The position numbers were made by a program, and so were the translations under genes. 64,000 nucleotides of DNA from CAWARU01 sp963805795 (GTDB taxonomy: Bacteria > Pseudomonadota > Gammaproteobacteria > UBA6186 > Azoamicaceae), in the NCBI GenBank assembly GCA_963805795.1, contig CAWDVG010000004.1, forward strand, positions 596,362-660,361. Direction: 5' to 3'. This document shows positions 8,538 to 18,160 of this stretch, piece after piece (position 1 is the first letter of the stretch; every line of letters starts with the position of its first letter). A model generated the notes under the pieces. The model did no database searches, was not told the origin of the DNA, and saw only the letters and a program-made list of their open reading frames with translations.

Positions 8538-9216
8538 CCAACTCTCCTTTTTTTAAAAACACCAAACACCGATGGGTAAAAAGTCCAGGAATATCCAGAA
8601 CTTCATTGGAGTCTATCTGATAATCTTTTGACAAGGCTTCTATTTCTTCCACGGATATTTTCCCTTTCATTGCGACAAGCCGCCCTTCATCACGACATAA
8701 ATGACCGGCAGAAATAACAAAATCATTTAAAGAAGCATAGGCTCGAGATATAACCCAATCAAACTTATCTTGAGACTTATAGTTTTCCACCCTTTCACAA
8801 ATTGGGCTGACATTTTTCAATTTAAGTGATAATACCACATGTTGTACAAAGTTGATTTTCTTTTGTTGACTATCTATCAATACAAAAGAACGGTCCGGGA
8901 AACAAAGCGCCAGCACTATTCCAGGCAAACCAGCCCCAGTCCCAACATCTACAATGGTTTCTATGGACGATCTCGCCAAGAAGGGGTAAACAGTTAAGCT
9001 ATCTAAAACATGATGCTTAATCATCTCTATAGGTTCTGCGATAGCTGTTAAATTATGGATAGCATTCCATTTGTGCAATAACTCAAGATATTGAACCAGT
9101 TTTTGCTGAACCTCCCCAGGCAGTGCTAACTTTAGCGCCACCAAACCTTCTCGAAGTGTCAGCAAAAGCACTGTCGAAAGACTTGTATCCTTAGCATCCT
9201 TAGTACCCACTTTCAA
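8530..9216 (-). CDS. rsmG: 16S rRNA (guanine527-N7)-methyltransferase RsmG
   Basis: A 228-aa RsmG (GidB). It makes m7G527 in 16S rRNA using S-adenosylmethionine. The family opening LHKWNAIHNLTAI is at about 47-59 and the SAM motif DVGTGAGLPG at 90-99. The first ~20 residues extend the typical ~207-aa form; a later in-frame start is possible, but the annotated ATG overlaps the mnmG stop by 17 bp as in coupled gidA-gidB operons. Followed by parA-parB, the classic order left of oriC. Confidence 0.95.
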   Translation of the reverse strand: MKVGTKDAKDTSLSTVLLLTLREGLVALKLALPGEVQQKLVQYLELLHKWNAIHNLTAIAEPIEMIKHHVLDSLTVYPFLARSSIETIVDVGTGAGLPGIVLALCFPDRSFVLIDSQQKKINFVQHVVLSLKLKNVSPICERVENYKSQDKFDWVISRAYASLNDFVISAGHLCRDEGRLVAMKGKISVEEIEALSKDYQIDSNEVLDIPGLFTHRCLVFLKKGELGG

Positions 9217-11089
9217 AGCCTCTTCTTTTAAGCGTCACCAACAATAAAGAAACGGCTGCTTTAGTAACACCCGGTATGCGAGCCGCTTGTCCTAAAGTGG
9301 TGGGTTTTATTTTGATTAGCTTTTCTTTAATTTCATTAGAAAGCCCTGGAATATTGGCATAATCTAAGGTTTCTGGAATACGTAAATTTTCATAGCGACT
9401 CAAGCGTTCTATTTCGGCCTGTTGACGATCAATATAGCCACGGTATTTCACTTGTATTTCCACTTGCTCCGTCACCAATTTGTTTTGAAGGGGCTTACCA
9501 AAGCCTTCTAGCTCGATTAAGTTTTCATAATTGATCTCTGGACGTCTTAATAAATCAATGGCTCGAACTTCTTTCTCTAGTGGTTTATCTAGTAAGGGTT
9601 CCAATTGTTTGGCAGCGGCGCTGTCAGGCCGTATCCATATTGTTTTTAAACGTTGTTGTTCTTTTTCTATTGCTTCTTGTTTGTTTTCAAAAGCACGATA
9701 TCTATCCTCGGAAACCAAACCATACTCATAAGCAATTTTAGTTAAACGCGCATCTGCGTTATCTTCGCGCAACAACAAACGATATTCCGCGCGAGAAGTA
9801 AACATGCGATAAGGTTCTAATGTTCCCAGAGTAATAAGATCATCGACTAGAACCCCAATATAAGAGTTGCTTCGCAAGGGCTGCCAGGGCTCGCGCTCCA
9901 ATGCAAAACAGGCTGCATTCATGCCAGCCAACAACCCTTGAGCAGCCGCCTCTTCATAGCCGGTGGTACCGTTAATTTGTCCGGCAAAAAACAGACCCTG
10001 CACATTTTTTGTTTCCAAGCTTGGCTTTAAATCTCTGGGATCAAAAAAATCATATTCAATTGCATAACCAGGACGCGTAATGTGGGCTTGTTCCAAACCA
10101 ACAACAGAGCGCACAAAAGACCACTGTAAATCGAAGGGGAGACTCGTAGAAATTCCGTTGGGATATACTTCGTAGGTACTCAGACCCTCTGGCTCAATAA
10201 AAATCTGATGCGCACTCCTTTCCGAAAAGCGTACCACCTTATCTTCAATAGAAGGGCAATAGCGAGGACCCACGCCTTCTATGACCCCAGTAAATAAAGG
10301 AGATCGATCTAAGCCCGAACGAATAATGTCATGTGTCTCTTCATTGGTGTGTGTAATGTAACAAGAAACTTGTTCGGGATGATGTTGTTGCAAATGCCCA
10401 TAATAAGAAAAATAAGGAACCGGCAGATCGCCTTTTTGTTCCTGCATTTTTGAAAAATCAATACTGCGCCCATCAATGCGTGGAGGAGTCCCTGTTTTTA
10501 AACGACCCACTCGAAAAGGTAAATCACGCAATTTTTCAGCCAAAGCGAGAGAAGGGGGATCACCTGCCCGTCCAGCCGCATGCCTATGGTTTCCAATATG
10601 AATTTTTCCACCTAAAAAAGTGCCCGCAGTTAAAACGAGCGCTTTGGTAAAAAAGCGAATCCCGCCTTGGGTAACTAGGCCAACGACCTTTCCCGCTTCC
10701 AAAATCAAATCATCAACCGCTTGCTGAAAAATGGTTAAATTCTCTTGTTTTTCCACCCGTTTACGAACCGCTTGTTTATAAAGCAATCTGTCGGCTTGGG
10801 CGCGAGTGGCTCGAACCGCAGGCCCCTTGCTGGCATTTAAAACTCTAAATTGTATTCCACCTTCATCGGCTGCCTCGCCCATCACGCCACCCATCGCATC
10901 TATTTCTTTCACTAAGTGGCCTTTACCAATACCGCCAATGGCAGGATTACAAGACATTTGTCCAACAGTTTCTATACTATGTGTTACCAATAATGTTTTA
11001 GCACCCATACGTGCAGCAGCCATTGCCGCTTCTGTGCCGGCATGGCCTCCACCCACTACAATGACTTCAAATTTGACTTCATAATTCAT
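9200..11089 (-). CDS. mnmG: tRNA U34 modification enzyme MnmG (GidA)
   Basis: FAD-binding partner of MnmE. Together they install the (carboxymethyl)aminomethyl group on wobble uridine 34. The FAD motif GGGHAG is at 13-18, SCNPAIGGIGKGHLVKEIDA follows, and the C-terminal helical domain ends RRGFESGY-like. The frame also opens from a TTG at 11104, but ATG 11089 has GGAA upstream and gives the family-typical short N-terminus before the FAD motif, so I use it. 629 aa, matching the family. Followed by rsmG with overlap. Confidence 0.95.
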   Translation of the reverse strand: MNYEVKFEVIVVGGGHAGTEAAMAAARMGAKTLLVTHSIETVGQMSCNPAIGGIGKGHLVKEIDAMGGVMGEAADEGGIQFRVLNASKGPAVRATRAQADRLLYKQAVRKRVEKQENLTIFQQAVDDLILEAGKVVGLVTQGGIRFFTKALVLTAGTFLGGKIHIGNHRHAAGRAGDPPSLALAEKLRDLPFRVGRLKTGTPPRIDGRSIDFSKMQEQKGDLPVPYFSYYGHLQQHHPEQVSCYITHTNEETHDIIRSGLDRSPLFTGVIEGVGPRYCPSIEDKVVRFSERSAHQIFIEPEGLSTYEVYPNGISTSLPFDLQWSFVRSVVGLEQAHITRPGYAIEYDFFDPRDLKPSLETKNVQGLFFAGQINGTTGYEEAAAQGLLAGMNAACFALEREPWQPLRSNSYIGVLVDDLITLGTLEPYRMFTSRAEYRLLLREDNADARLTKIAYEYGLVSEDRYRAFENKQEAIEKEQQRLKTIWIRPDSAAAKQLEPLLDKPLEKEVRAIDLLRRPEINYENLIELEGFGKPLQNKLVTEQVEIQVKYRGYIDRQQAEIERLSRYENLRIPETLDYANIPGLSNEIKEKLIKIKPTTLGQAARIPGVTKAAVSLLLVTLKRRGFESGY

Positions 11090-11144
11090 ATCTTTTTCCA
11101 ACAATCATTTATTACCGTATCGCTCGTTACCTCAGTGCCACAAC

Positions 11145-12536
11145 CTATTTTCCTATACAGAACTCAGAAAAAATTTTACCCAACAAATCGTCGCTGCTAA
11201 AACGACCGGTAATTTCCTCTAAAGCCAGTTGTGCCAAGCGTAGCTCTTCTGCCAACAATTCAAAGGCTTTGTTTTTTTGCAATTGACTCATGCCGTCTTC
11301 CAGATGGGCCCTTGCTAAACGTAGCGCTTCTAAATGCCGAGCTCTTGCAACAAAAACACCTTCGCTACTGTTATGCGAGAACCCAACCATTTTTTTAAGG
11401 TGTTCACGCAACAACGGAATACCTGCGCCTGTTTTCGCTGAAAGATATATACGGGTATAACCTTGATGCACTTCAACTCTAGCCTCTTGACTCATCAAAT
11501 CGATTTTATTAATGACGACGGTATATTTTGTTTTCTCTAAAGCTTCTGCGCACCAATCTGAAAATAGATGCTTTGGATCGCAGTCTTCGGCTCTTTCTTT
11601 AAGCCCTGCTTCTGTTCCATCTATAATCCATAAAACATGATCGGCTTCTTTTATTTCTCGACAGGCTCGCTTTATTCCTTCACCTTCAATAACATCCGCT
11701 GCAACACGTAGGCCTGCAGTGTCCACCAAATGAATGGGAAGGCCATCAATCAAAATGCGCTCCTTCAAAACATCCCGTGTCGTTCCTGGAATGTTGGTAA
11801 CAATGGCGGATTCAAGCCCAGACAATCGATTTAAAAAACTAGACTTTCCCGCATTTGGTTTTCCGGCAATCGCTACACATATTCCTTCCGTCAGCAATGC
11901 CCCTTGATATGCTGCCTCACCAACCTTTGTCAGTTCTGCAATCAAGTTCTGCATCTGCGCCATTACCTTTATGTCGCTTAGAAAATCTACTTCTTCTTCG
12001 GGAAAATCGATAGCTGCCTCTATAAACATTCGAAGTCGAATTAAAGCTTCTATCCATTCATTCACTGTTCGCGAAAAATCACCCTGTAAAGATCTTGCTG
12101 CACTTTTGGCCGCTTGTTCTGAGGTCGCATGAATAAGTTCCGCAATCGCTTCAGCTTGATACAAGTCTATTTTATTGTTTAAAAAAGCGCGCAGAGAAAA
12201 CTCTCCAGGCTTAGCGAGTCGCGCCCCCAGCTGAACGGTTTCTTGTAATAATCGATTCAAAACAACAGGGCCACCATGTCCCTGCAACTCTAAAACATCT
12301 TCGCCTGTAAAGGACTGTGGACCCTTAAAAAACAAAGCTATTCCTTTATCTATGGGGTTTTGATGGCTGTCCCAAAAAGAAAGATGCTCGGCCACTCTTG
12401 GTTTTGGAACTTTCTTTAATATTTTTTCAGCAATGTTCGCACAAAGCATCCCTGAGACACGAATAATCCCAACCCCTCCGTATCCGCTGGCGGTGGCCTG
12501 TGCGGCAATGGTGTCCCGACTTTTAACTGGCACCAT
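11145..12536 (-). CDS. mnmE: tRNA modification GTPase MnmE (TrmE)
   Basis: A 463-aa MnmE, partner of MnmG. Order: N-terminal formyl-THF-binding domain (DTIAAQAT at about 8-15), helical domain, and inserted G domain with P-loop GKPNAGKS at 225-232, GTTRD near 251, DTAG at 272-275 and NKID further on. It ends with the catalytic CIGK box at 460-463. The start overlaps the yidC stop by 14 bp, indicating coupled translation. All key motifs are present. Confidence 0.97.
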   Translation of the reverse strand: MVPVKSRDTIAAQATASGYGGVGIIRVSGMLCANIAEKILKKVPKPRVAEHLSFWDSHQNPIDKGIALFFKGPQSFTGEDVLELQGHGGPVVLNRLLQETVQLGARLAKPGEFSLRAFLNNKIDLYQAEAIAELIHATSEQAAKSAARSLQGDFSRTVNEWIEALIRLRMFIEAAIDFPEEEVDFLSDIKVMAQMQNLIAELTKVGEAAYQGALLTEGICVAIAGKPNAGKSSFLNRLSGLESAIVTNIPGTTRDVLKERILIDGLPIHLVDTAGLRVAADVIEGEGIKRACREIKEADHVLWIIDGTEAGLKERAEDCDPKHLFSDWCAEALEKTKYTVVINKIDLMSQEARVEVHQGYTRIYLSAKTGAGIPLLREHLKKMVGFSHNSSEGVFVARARHLEALRLARAHLEDGMSQLQKNKAFELLAEELRLAQLALEEITGRFSSDDLLGKIFSEFCIGK

Positions 12537-14235
12537 GAACAGGAGAGGCGACCATTTTACGAGTAATAAACCATTGTTGCAGAATGGAGAGTATGCTATT
12601 CACTAGCCAATATAAGACTAAACCTGCAGGAAAGTTTAAGAAAAGCACGGTAAAAATAATAGGCATAAACATAAAGACTTTAGCCTGCATAGGATCTGCT
12701 GGAGCTGGGTTTAGCTTCTGCTGAATAAACATGGTAATCCCGTTCAAAACAGGCAACACATAATAAGGATCTTTTACAGAGAGATCCGTGATCCAGAAAA
12801 TAAAGGGGGCCTGTCTTAGCTCTACACTGCCTAATAGCACATAATATAATGCAATAAAGACGGGGATTTGTATGATGATCGGTAAACAGCCACCAATAGG
12901 ATTCACTTTCTCTTTTTTATATAATTCCATTACGGCCTTGCTGAATCCCTGTTTATCATCGCCATAGCGGGCCTTTAAGGCTTCCATCTTGGGTTGAAGT
13001 TTTCTCATGTTACCCATAGATCGATAGCTAGTAGCAGATAGTTTATAAAACAGAAGCTTGATTAAAATGGTAATGATCACAATAGACCATCCCCAATTAC
13101 CCACTATGCCATTTATTGTTTTTAATAACCAGAAAATGGGCTTACAAATAGGCCAAAGAATTCCGTAATCCACGGCCAAGTCTAAACCTGGCGCTAATTT
13201 ATCTAATGTCTCGGTAATTTCAGGCCCTGCATACAGTTTCGCTTCTATGATAGCTTGTTCGTTGGCGGCAACGGTTATGGGGGGGGCAATAAAGCCAACC
13301 GCATAGGTACCATCACCCAAAGCTTGGGTTTGGTAGGTATAGGTAATGCCTTGCTCTGGAATCCAGGCACCTAAAAAATAGTGCTCTACCATCGCAGCCC
13401 AACCACTTTCTATTTCTTTTGTAAACGGTTTATCTGCAATATCTTTGAAAGAAAATTTCTTGTAGGGTGTTTCTTTGGTATACAAAGCAGCGCCAGTATA
13501 AGTTTGAATTCCCATACCGAGGAAACCAGAACTTGCGTCTGGATCGGGTTTGCGTTTGAAACGAGCGTAAAAACTCCCCTTATAATCTTGTTGAGATTCA
13601 TTGGTAATTAAATACTCAAGCCTGACAACATAATCTCCACGCAGAAAAATATAACGTTTGGTTACAAGAACGCCATCTTTGGTTTTGGTGACCAAATCGA
13701 CTGTAAGACGATCTTCTCCCTCCATCATTTTATAATGCGTTTGGGAAGCTTCGAATTTTGCTCTTCCCACTCCTCGTAAATCTGGGCCTTTTTCACCTGT
13801 AAGGCCTGACTGAGCCACGTAATAACGCTTTGCCGTTTGATCAAATAAAACATAATCTTTTCTTTTGTTTTCACTATCATCGGCATAGGCTGGCAGACTA
13901 AGCTGCACGATGTCACCACCGTCTAAGTCAATCTCTAAAGTTAAAACATCCGTTTCAACTTTAATTTTTCGCTGTGCAGTGGTATCAGCTGTTAGCTCCT
14001 TGTTTTCTTTATTTTCTGCTTTAAGAGCGATCTCTGGAATTTCTTTATCTTCTAGCTTTGCTTTTGCTTGACTGGAAACCTCTTTTGAAGACTCAGATCC
14101 AGCGCCTGTTGTTGAATGGCTGATTGAGGGGTTAGGGCTTCTCGTTTTTGCATGATCATGCTCCCAAGTATTATATAATAAATATCCCACAAATAGGACA
14201 GCTGCAAATAGAAAAAAACGTATATTTTGCGACAT
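12523..14235 (-). CDS. yidC: membrane protein insertase YidC
   Basis: A 570-aa YidC/Oxa1 insertase for inner-membrane proteins, alone or with SecYEG. An N-terminal membrane helix (about 5-23) is followed by a charged linker (about 25-90), the large periplasmic beta domain (about 90-340), and the conserved five-helix core from about 365 (NWGWSIVIITILIKLLFYKL, then NPIGGCLPIIIQIPVFIALY). Size and layout are standard for gammaproteobacteria. Upstream are yidD, rnpA and rpmH. Confidence 0.96.
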   Translation of the reverse strand: MSQNIRFFLFAAVLFVGYLLYNTWEHDHAKTRSPNPSISHSTTGAGSESSKEVSSQAKAKLEDKEIPEIALKAENKENKELTADTTAQRKIKVETDVLTLEIDLDGGDIVQLSLPAYADDSENKRKDYVLFDQTAKRYYVAQSGLTGEKGPDLRGVGRAKFEASQTHYKMMEGEDRLTVDLVTKTKDGVLVTKRYIFLRGDYVVRLEYLITNESQQDYKGSFYARFKRKPDPDASSGFLGMGIQTYTGAALYTKETPYKKFSFKDIADKPFTKEIESGWAAMVEHYFLGAWIPEQGITYTYQTQALGDGTYAVGFIAPPITVAANEQAIIEAKLYAGPEITETLDKLAPGLDLAVDYGILWPICKPIFWLLKTINGIVGNWGWSIVIITILIKLLFYKLSATSYRSMGNMRKLQPKMEALKARYGDDKQGFSKAVMELYKKEKVNPIGGCLPIIIQIPVFIALYYVLLGSVELRQAPFIFWITDLSVKDPYYVLPVLNGITMFIQQKLNPAPADPMQAKVFMFMPIIFTVLFLNFPAGLVLYWLVNSILSILQQWFITRKMVASPVHGAS

Positions 14236-14318
14236 ATAAGAACCACTTATTCCTTTTTAACCTTTGATTTAACTTTTAACTTTATTAACAACAATCGATT
14301 ATCTACAAAGAGCATGCA

Positions 14319-14540
14319 TCAGCTTGCTTTTTTCGGAACCTCATCAATTCCACCCGCATGCCAGGGATGACACTTACAAATTCGTTGCAAAGCCAACCAT
14401 CCTCCTTTCCCAAATCCAAAACGTTCAATAGCGAGCTCGGTATACTCAGAGCAACTGGGATGAAATCGACAAACATTCCCAAAAAAGGGGCTAATGCAAT
14501 AACGATAGAAACGAATTCCTGCCTTTAACCATTTTTCCAT
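14319..14540 (-). CDS. yidD: membrane insertion efficiency factor YidD
   Basis: A small YidD protein of 73 aa with the cysteine-rich signature CRFHPSCSEY followed by ALQRICKCHPWHAGG. It is thought to help YidC-dependent insertion. The frame can open from a GTG at 14561, but the ATG at 14540 gives the usual MEKWLKAGIRFYRYCISP start. It overlaps the 3' end of rnpA (ending 14525), as in many rnpA-yidD pairs. Confidence 0.92.
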   Translation of the reverse strand: MEKWLKAGIRFYRYCISPFFGNVCRFHPSCSEYTELAIERFGFGKGGWLALQRICKCHPWHAGGIDEVPKKAS

Positions 14541-14887
14541 TTCTTTAATAACTCTTGCCACTGTCTTTCTAGATTGGTTTTCAATAGGATTGTTTGCTCA
14601 GGTTTTATTAGGTTGGCTCTTAATAAAACCACTATATCTAATCCAAAAAGTTGGCTTTGACTATGACGAAAGCTTTCTCTAATCAATCTGCGAATTCGAT
14701 TGCGAAACACAGCTTTCTTTACATACCGTTTAGCAACAATGATGCCAACTCTTGCAAGTTTTTCTCCATTAGGGAGCGCTAATAAAGTTAAATAATATGA
14801 GCTGTTTCGAATGGGATCCTGAAAAACGGCCTTATAATCTTTTGGCGTTGTCAGCCGGACCGCTCGAGGGAAACCGAACTTTTTTAT
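14525..14887 (-). CDS. rnpA: ribonuclease P protein component, non-canonical start
   Basis: RnpA is the protein subunit of RNase P, which matures tRNA 5' ends. The frame encodes FGFPRAVRLTTPKDYKAVF at the N-terminus, then ARVGIIVAKRYVKKAV and the signature RNRIRRLIRE. There is no ATG, GTG or TTG before the conserved N-terminus: the only early GTG (14710) lies inside the signature and would remove the first half. The natural start position reads ATA (14887-14885), or ATC just before, six bases after AGAGAG. From ATA the protein is 120 aa, the normal length. Either an AUA start or a single-base error. Confidence 0.88.
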   Translation of the reverse strand: MKKFGFPRAVRLTTPKDYKAVFQDPIRNSSYYLTLLALPNGEKLARVGIIVAKRYVKKAVFRNRIRRLIRESFRHSQSQLFGLDIVVLLRANLIKPEQTILLKTNLERQWQELLKKWKNG

Positions 14888-14900
14888 GATTTTCTCTCTA

Positions 14901-15035
14901 TTATACAGTTAGCTGCTTTCGACCTTTGGCGCGTCGATTTTTTAGAACGAGTCGTCCACCCTTGGTGCGACTGCGGACTAAAAAGCCATGCTTACGCTTG
15001 CGGCATAAATTACTAGGTTGAAACGTTCTTTTCAT
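14901..15035 (-). CDS. rpmH: 50S ribosomal protein L34
   Basis: A 44-aa bL34: MKRTFQPSNLCRKRKHGFL start, basic throughout, ending KGRKQLTV. The open frame extends upstream, but ATG 15035 with a GGGGG ribosome site six bases away gives exactly the family form. First gene leftward of the origin, followed by rnpA and yidD. Confidence 0.97.
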   Translation of the reverse strand: MKRTFQPSNLCRKRKHGFLVRSRTKGGRLVLKNRRAKGRKQLTV

Positions 15036-15159
15036 GAAGCCCCCGATTATAACTGGTTTTCCAAGCTCTGAGCCGAACCTAAATACTAACGCCACAAAGT
15101 TTGGATGAAACAAAAATAAAGCCAACTTACAAACCATTCTGGTTAGCATATCAACTCAA

Positions 15160-15440
15160 AAAACCAATTTTATCATATCAACAAAGATTATGGAATGGGC
15201 CCATGAACAATAGCCAAGAGACTCATCCAGCGTTTATTATTAAAATATTATTTTAAGTTAAAACTTGTTATTATTCTTATGGCAGCCCCTTTCTGTGGAT
15301 AACTCAAAAAATTTTTTATTTTTCAATTTGTTATGCTGCTTTGAAAGAGGGGGATAATGGGAGGCAAGCATTAGGGGCAAGTTGTGGATAAAATAGACTT
15401 CATCAAGTTTATGGAGAGGTGCCCCAATTTATCCACAGTC
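15160..15440. other. oriC: probable chromosomal replication origin (oriC)
   Basis: The rpmH-dnaA intergenic region holds three perfect DnaA boxes (TTATCCACA): 15294-15302 and 15383-15391 on the minus strand and 15429-15437 on the plus strand. An AT-rich stretch (about 15160-15290) that could be the unwinding element lies beside them. Genes diverge on either side (rpmH leftward, dnaA rightward), and parAB, mnmG and gyrB flank it. Degenerate boxes may exist. The dnaA promoter must lie here too; I cannot place it firmly. Confidence 0.8.
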
Positions 15441-15585
15441 AGCCTAGGGCGTTTTACAGAATCCATACAAGCTATCCATTAATAAATTTAGTGCTGGATC
15501 CGGGGGTGGGTCCCGTATACACTATGCATCCGTATTTCCAATTCAACCGGGGGCCTTTTGGCCTCGCAACATATAAGGTGCACTT

Positions 15586-16935
15586 GTGGGGCTTTCTCTT
15601 TGGAAAGAATGTTTACAGCAGTTACGAGAACAAATTCCTCAGCAGGAATTCAGCCAGTGGATTAGTCCGCTTCAGGCCGATGTGTCTAGTGAGGGATTGT
15701 TTTTGTTCGCCCCCAATCAATATGTGTTAGATAACGTAAAAAATGAATACCTTGAAAAGATAGAGAGCGCCTTGGCTGCTATCAATAGCGGACAGTTTAC
15801 ACAGGTGTTTTTAGTTAAAGGCTCTAAACCCGCTGTTGTCTCAGTTAATCTGGGCGAAGAATCCACTCGAAAAGCAGCCAGCCCTGCTGTAGATGCGTTC
15901 ACTATTGTTAACCATCAGAGCAATTTGAATCTTGCTTATACCTTTGATAGTTTTGTGGAAGGGAAATCGAACCAATTAGCCAAGGCGGCATCAAGCCAGG
16001 TGGCTGAAAACCCAGGCGCTGCCTATAATCCCTTGTTTTTATATGGAGGGGTAGGCCTTGGCAAAACCCACCTTACTCATGCTGTGGGTAACTATATCTT
16101 GAAGAAGCGCCCCAATGCGCGCATTGTTTATTTACATTCCGAACGTTTTGTGGGAGATATGGTGAAGGCACTGCAGTCAAATGCCATTAATGAGTTTAAG
16201 CGATATTATAGAACGGTTGATGCTTTACTCATTGATGATATCCAATTTTTTGCTGGAAAAGAACGCTCACAAGAAGAATTTTTTCACACTTTCAATGCCT
16301 TGTTGGAGGGGCAGCAGCAAATTATTATTACTTCTGATCGTTATCCGAAAGAAATACATGGCATAGAGGAACGTTTAAAGTCCCGCTTTGGTTCAGGTTT
16401 AACTGTGGCAGTTCAGCCGCCCGATCTTGAAACCAGGGTTGCTATTTTAATTAATAAAGCCCTAAGTTTAAAAGTCGAGCTCCAGCATGAGGTCGCATTC
16501 TTCATTGCTAAAAAAATTCGTTCTAATGTGCGTGAGCTTGAGGGTGCTTTAAAGCGGGTTATTGCAAATGCTCAATTTACGGGCAGCATTATTACGCTAG
16601 ATTTTGTTCGAGAGGCCTTAAGGGATCTGCTCGCTTTACAAGAAAAACTGGTATCTATGGATAACATCATCAGAACCGTGGCGGAATATTATAAACTAAA
16701 AGTTTCTGAGTTACTTTCAAAACGGCGCAATCGTTCGGTTGCCAGACCTAGGCAGGTAGCAATGGCTCTGTGTAAAGAATTAACCAATCACAGTTTGCCT
16801 GAAATCGGAGAGGCTTTTGGGGGAAGAGATCACACAACTGTGTTGCATGCTTGTAAGCAAATTACAGTTTTTCGTGAGGCGGGTGGGGATGTCGCCGAAG
16901 ATTTTTTGAATTTAATGAGAATATTATCGACTTGA
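15586..16935 (+). CDS. dnaA: replication initiator DnaA
   Basis: A 449-aa DnaA that binds DnaA boxes and melts oriC. N-terminal DnaB-contact domain I starts LWKECLQQLREQIP; AAA+ domain has Walker A GGVGLGKT at 144-151 and Walker B LLIDDIQFF; C-terminal domain IV carries GGRDHTTVLHA. The start is GTG at 15586, which gives the usual MxLSLW N-terminus. Linker domain II is short. It is followed by a clear terminator and dnaN. Confidence 0.97.
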   Translation: MGLSLWKECLQQLREQIPQQEFSQWISPLQADVSSEGLFLFAPNQYVLDNVKNEYLEKIESALAAINSGQFTQVFLVKGSKPAVVSVNLGEESTRKAASPAVDAFTIVNHQSNLNLAYTFDSFVEGKSNQLAKAASSQVAENPGAAYNPLFLYGGVGLGKTHLTHAVGNYILKKRPNARIVYLHSERFVGDMVKALQSNAINEFKRYYRTVDALLIDDIQFFAGKERSQEEFFHTFNALLEGQQQIIITSDRYPKEIHGIEERLKSRFGSGLTVAVQPPDLETRVAILINKALSLKVELQHEVAFFIAKKIRSNVRELEGALKRVIANAQFTGSIITLDFVREALRDLLALQEKLVSMDNIIRTVAEYYKLKVSELLSKRRNRSVARPRQVAMALCKELTNHSLPEIGEAFGGRDHTTVLHACKQITVFREAGGDVAEDFLNLMRILST

Positions 16936-16945
16936 GGAAGGAAAT

Positions 16946-16979
16946 AAAAAACCTGAATATAGCACTGTTCAGGTTTTTT
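16946..16979 (+). terminator. intrinsic terminator after dnaA
   Basis: A perfect 12-bp stem: AAAAAACCTGAA at 16946-16957 and TTCAGGTTTTTT at 16968-16979, with a 10-base loop and a U-run within the 3' arm. It lies between the dnaA stop and dnaN and can act from either strand. Confidence 0.85.
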
Positions 16980-16992
16980 AGAGGCGGAAGAG

Positions 16993-18105
16993 ATGCGATT
17001 TTCAGTACAACGTGAAAAATTTCTTAAACCTTTAAGAGCGGTAGCGGGCGCAGTGGAACGCCGACATCTTCATAATCTTCCCATCCTATCTCATGTGCTT
17101 ATTCAGATAGAAGGCGATCATTTTTCTTTAACAACGACGGATCAGGAAGTAGAACTTATCGCAGAAGGATTGCTTGAGAAGCCAGCTGCAAAAAACCAGG
17201 TAACGGTTCCGTTTCGAAAATTAATGGATATTTGTCGAGCCTTGCCGGAAGATAGCTTGATTGATTTTTTGGAAGAAAAGGAAAGGGTTGTTATTCGGTC
17301 AGCTCGTAGTCGTTTTGCTTTATCAACACTTCCGGCCTCTGATTTTCCAAGCCTAAATGAAAATGTTGGAGATGCTCAGTTTTCGCTTTCCAATCAAGCT
17401 TTCTGTGCTTTGTTAGATTCTACTGGTTTTGCGATGGCTGATCAAGATGTTCGTTATTATCTCAATGGCATGTTATTAGAGATTAAGGGCGATCGCTTGT
17501 TTTCAGTGGCAGCGGATGGTCATCGTTTGGCATTAAATACAGTTTCTGTTGCGGGTTTTCTGGACAAAACCCTAAGGATTATTGTGCCAAGGAAAGGCGT
17601 GTTGGAGTTGCAGCGTGTTTTAAGTGAGGAGGAAGGGGATATTTCCTTCGTTGTTGGGTCAAATCATCTGCGAGTCATTACGAACGGAGTGACGCTCACC
17701 ACCAAATTATTAGAAGGACGCTTTCCAGAATATGATCGAATTATTCCAAAAAATGGCGATAAAATAGTAGAAGGCGCACGAGATGTTTTGAGAGAAGCCT
17801 TTCACAGGGCAGGTGCTTTGTTTAGCGATAAATTTCGAGGCGTGAAGCTGCGCTTAGGAGAAGGTTGCTTGAAAATTTTAGCCACCAATACTGAACAAGA
17901 CGAAGTTGAAGAAGATGTAGAAGTAGAATATAAAGGCAGCGAGCTTGAGGTTGGCTTTAATGTTAAATATTTAATAGATTTTTTGAGCGTGATCTCAACT
18001 GAGCGGGTCCGTTTTACTTTTTCAGATGCGAATAGCAGTGCAAAAGTGGAGGGTATTGGGCCAAACGAATCGGCAATATACATCATTATGCCAATGCGCA
18101 TTTAG
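16993..18105 (+). CDS. dnaN: DNA polymerase III beta subunit (sliding clamp)
   Basis: A 370-aa beta clamp forming the ring that tethers the replicative polymerase. It starts MRFSVQREKFLKPL, contains the family's RSARSRFALSTLPASDFP region around 99-117, and ends with the conserved IIMPMRI-type tail. GGCGG and GGAAG upstream serve as ribosome site. It sits just after the dnaA terminator, so it may have its own promoter. Ordinary in length and sequence. Confidence 0.97.
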   Translation: MRFSVQREKFLKPLRAVAGAVERRHLHNLPILSHVLIQIEGDHFSLTTTDQEVELIAEGLLEKPAAKNQVTVPFRKLMDICRALPEDSLIDFLEEKERVVIRSARSRFALSTLPASDFPSLNENVGDAQFSLSNQAFCALLDSTGFAMADQDVRYYLNGMLLEIKGDRLFSVAADGHRLALNTVSVAGFLDKTLRIIVPRKGVLELQRVLSEEEGDISFVVGSNHLRVITNGVTLTTKLLEGRFPEYDRIIPKNGDKIVEGARDVLREAFHRAGALFSDKFRGVKLRLGEGCLKILATNTEQDEVEEDVEVEYKGSELEVGFNVKYLIDFLSVISTERVRFTFSDANSSAKVEGIGPNESAIYIIMPMRI

Positions 18106-18152
18106 GACCTGTTGAGATTTCGCTAGGCTGGTGCAGAAATCTCAACAGATCC
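18105..18152. terminator. inverted repeat after dnaN
   Basis: GGACCTGTTGAGATTTC at 18105-18121 pairs with 18136-18152 (16 of 17). It starts at the last base of the dnaN stop codon and lies between convergent dnaN and the permease gene. There is no long U-run, so it may be a bidirectional hairpin or a repeat rather than a classic terminator. Confidence 0.6.
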
Positions 18153-18160
18153 TGCGGCTA

